DNA from: an uncultured Ruminococcus sp.
GTDB taxonomy: Bacteria; Bacillota; Clostridia; Oscillospirales; Acutalibacteraceae
Assembly (NCBI GenBank): GCA_905233755.1
Contig: CAJODM010000028.1
Coordinates: 1-36,021, forward strand
DNA length: 36,021 nt
Direction: 5' to 3'
Positions 35,813-36,021 of this stretch are shown here, in pieces (position 1 is the stretch's first letter; each line of letters starts with the position of its first letter). The position numbers were made by a program, and so were the translations under genes. Below the pieces are notes generated by a model that saw only the letters and a program-made list of their open reading frames with translations, made no database searches and was not told the origin of the DNA.

Positions 35813-35887
35813 GGGGTTTTTCAAAATATTCTTATTATATATATGTAGCGGGGTGAGAGCGGCCGGAAGAGAACCGGTCAAAGGATA

Positions 35888-35933
35888 ATTGAAAATAGAA
35901 AATGGAAAATTCCGGTTTCTCGCTTGTTAGGTC
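35888..35933 (-). repeat. Dispersed repeat element, inverted partial copy D
   Basis: On the minus strand AAGCGAGAAACCGGAATTTT followed by CCATTTTCTATTTTCAATT matches the second half of the copies at 10741, 21852 and 31944. Confidence 0.6.
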
Positions 35934-35972
35934 AGCACATAGGTAAGTGGATAGTGTCAGCACATAGGTAAG
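35931..35972 (+). repeat. 17-bp direct repeat, possible mobile-element end
   Basis: GTCAGCACATAGGTAAG occurs at 35931-35947 and again at 35956-35972, period 25 bp. A similar GTAATACAGGTAAGGC follows at about 35981. Spaced direct repeats like this occur at the ends of IS21-type elements, but the window ends before any transposase. Confidence 0.5.
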
Positions 35973-36021
35973 CCTGTGGGTAATACAGGTAAGGCAATAT
36001 GAACCGATGAGGAAGATGGAA

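Overview
The window looks like a chromosomal segment of a GC-rich anaerobic Clostridia, most likely a Ruminococcus-like Oscillospiraceae. This is inference from gene content: a HydABC-type [FeFe] hydrogenase, oxygen-sensitive class III ribonucleotide reductase, a HydS-like putative sensory hydrogenase, a dockerin-bearing CotH protein, and near-consensus Gram-positive promoters and SD sites. No rRNA, tRNA, CRISPR array or transposase gene was seen.

Layout. 1-3.2 kb: an O-antigen-ligase-like membrane protein, a minus-strand pair (DUF896 protein, RuvX) and a GtrA-family protein. 3.2-10.3 kb: a minus-strand housekeeping block, alr, polA, arginine-phosphatase-like ywlE, rimI, tsaD and a transglutaminase-like lipoprotein; ywlE-rimI-tsaD overlap by ATGA. 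10.9-13.2 kb: a TetR regulator and a PutP-type sodium/solute symporter. 13.3-16.5 kb: nrdD-nrdG with two NrdR-box-like palindromes upstream. 16.6-20.2 kb: a six-gene putative hydrogen-signalling operon (DRTGG, HATPase, HydS-like protein without PAS, unknown, DRTGG, PHP). 20.4-21.7 kb: a lone DegT-type sugar aminotransferase. 22.1-27.2 kb: the hydrogenase operon (NuoE/HydC, HATPase, 2Fe-2S ferredoxin-like protein, HydB, HydA). 27.4-31.5 kb: a CotH-family protein followed by two near-identical domains and a dockerin. 31.6-35.8 kb: the rpmG-secE-nusG-rplK-rplA-rplJ-rplL block on the minus strand, with leader structures.

The most unusual locus is cotH. A 973-residue CotH protein ends at a TGA; the next domain lies in the +1 frame, ends at an identical TGA context, and a second copy carrying the dockerin lies in +1 again. 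The repeat period is 445 bp, one more than a multiple of three. Dropping one T at each junction restores a continuous 1326-residue CotH-X-X-dockerin protein. This could be a mutation copied by duplication, an assembly error, or recoding that controls dockerin attachment.

Other notable signals are two RNA elements resembling the L1-binding site of 23S rRNA, before rplK and before rplA; an L10-type leader with terminator before rplJ; and degenerate dispersed repeats that fill most of the longer gaps.
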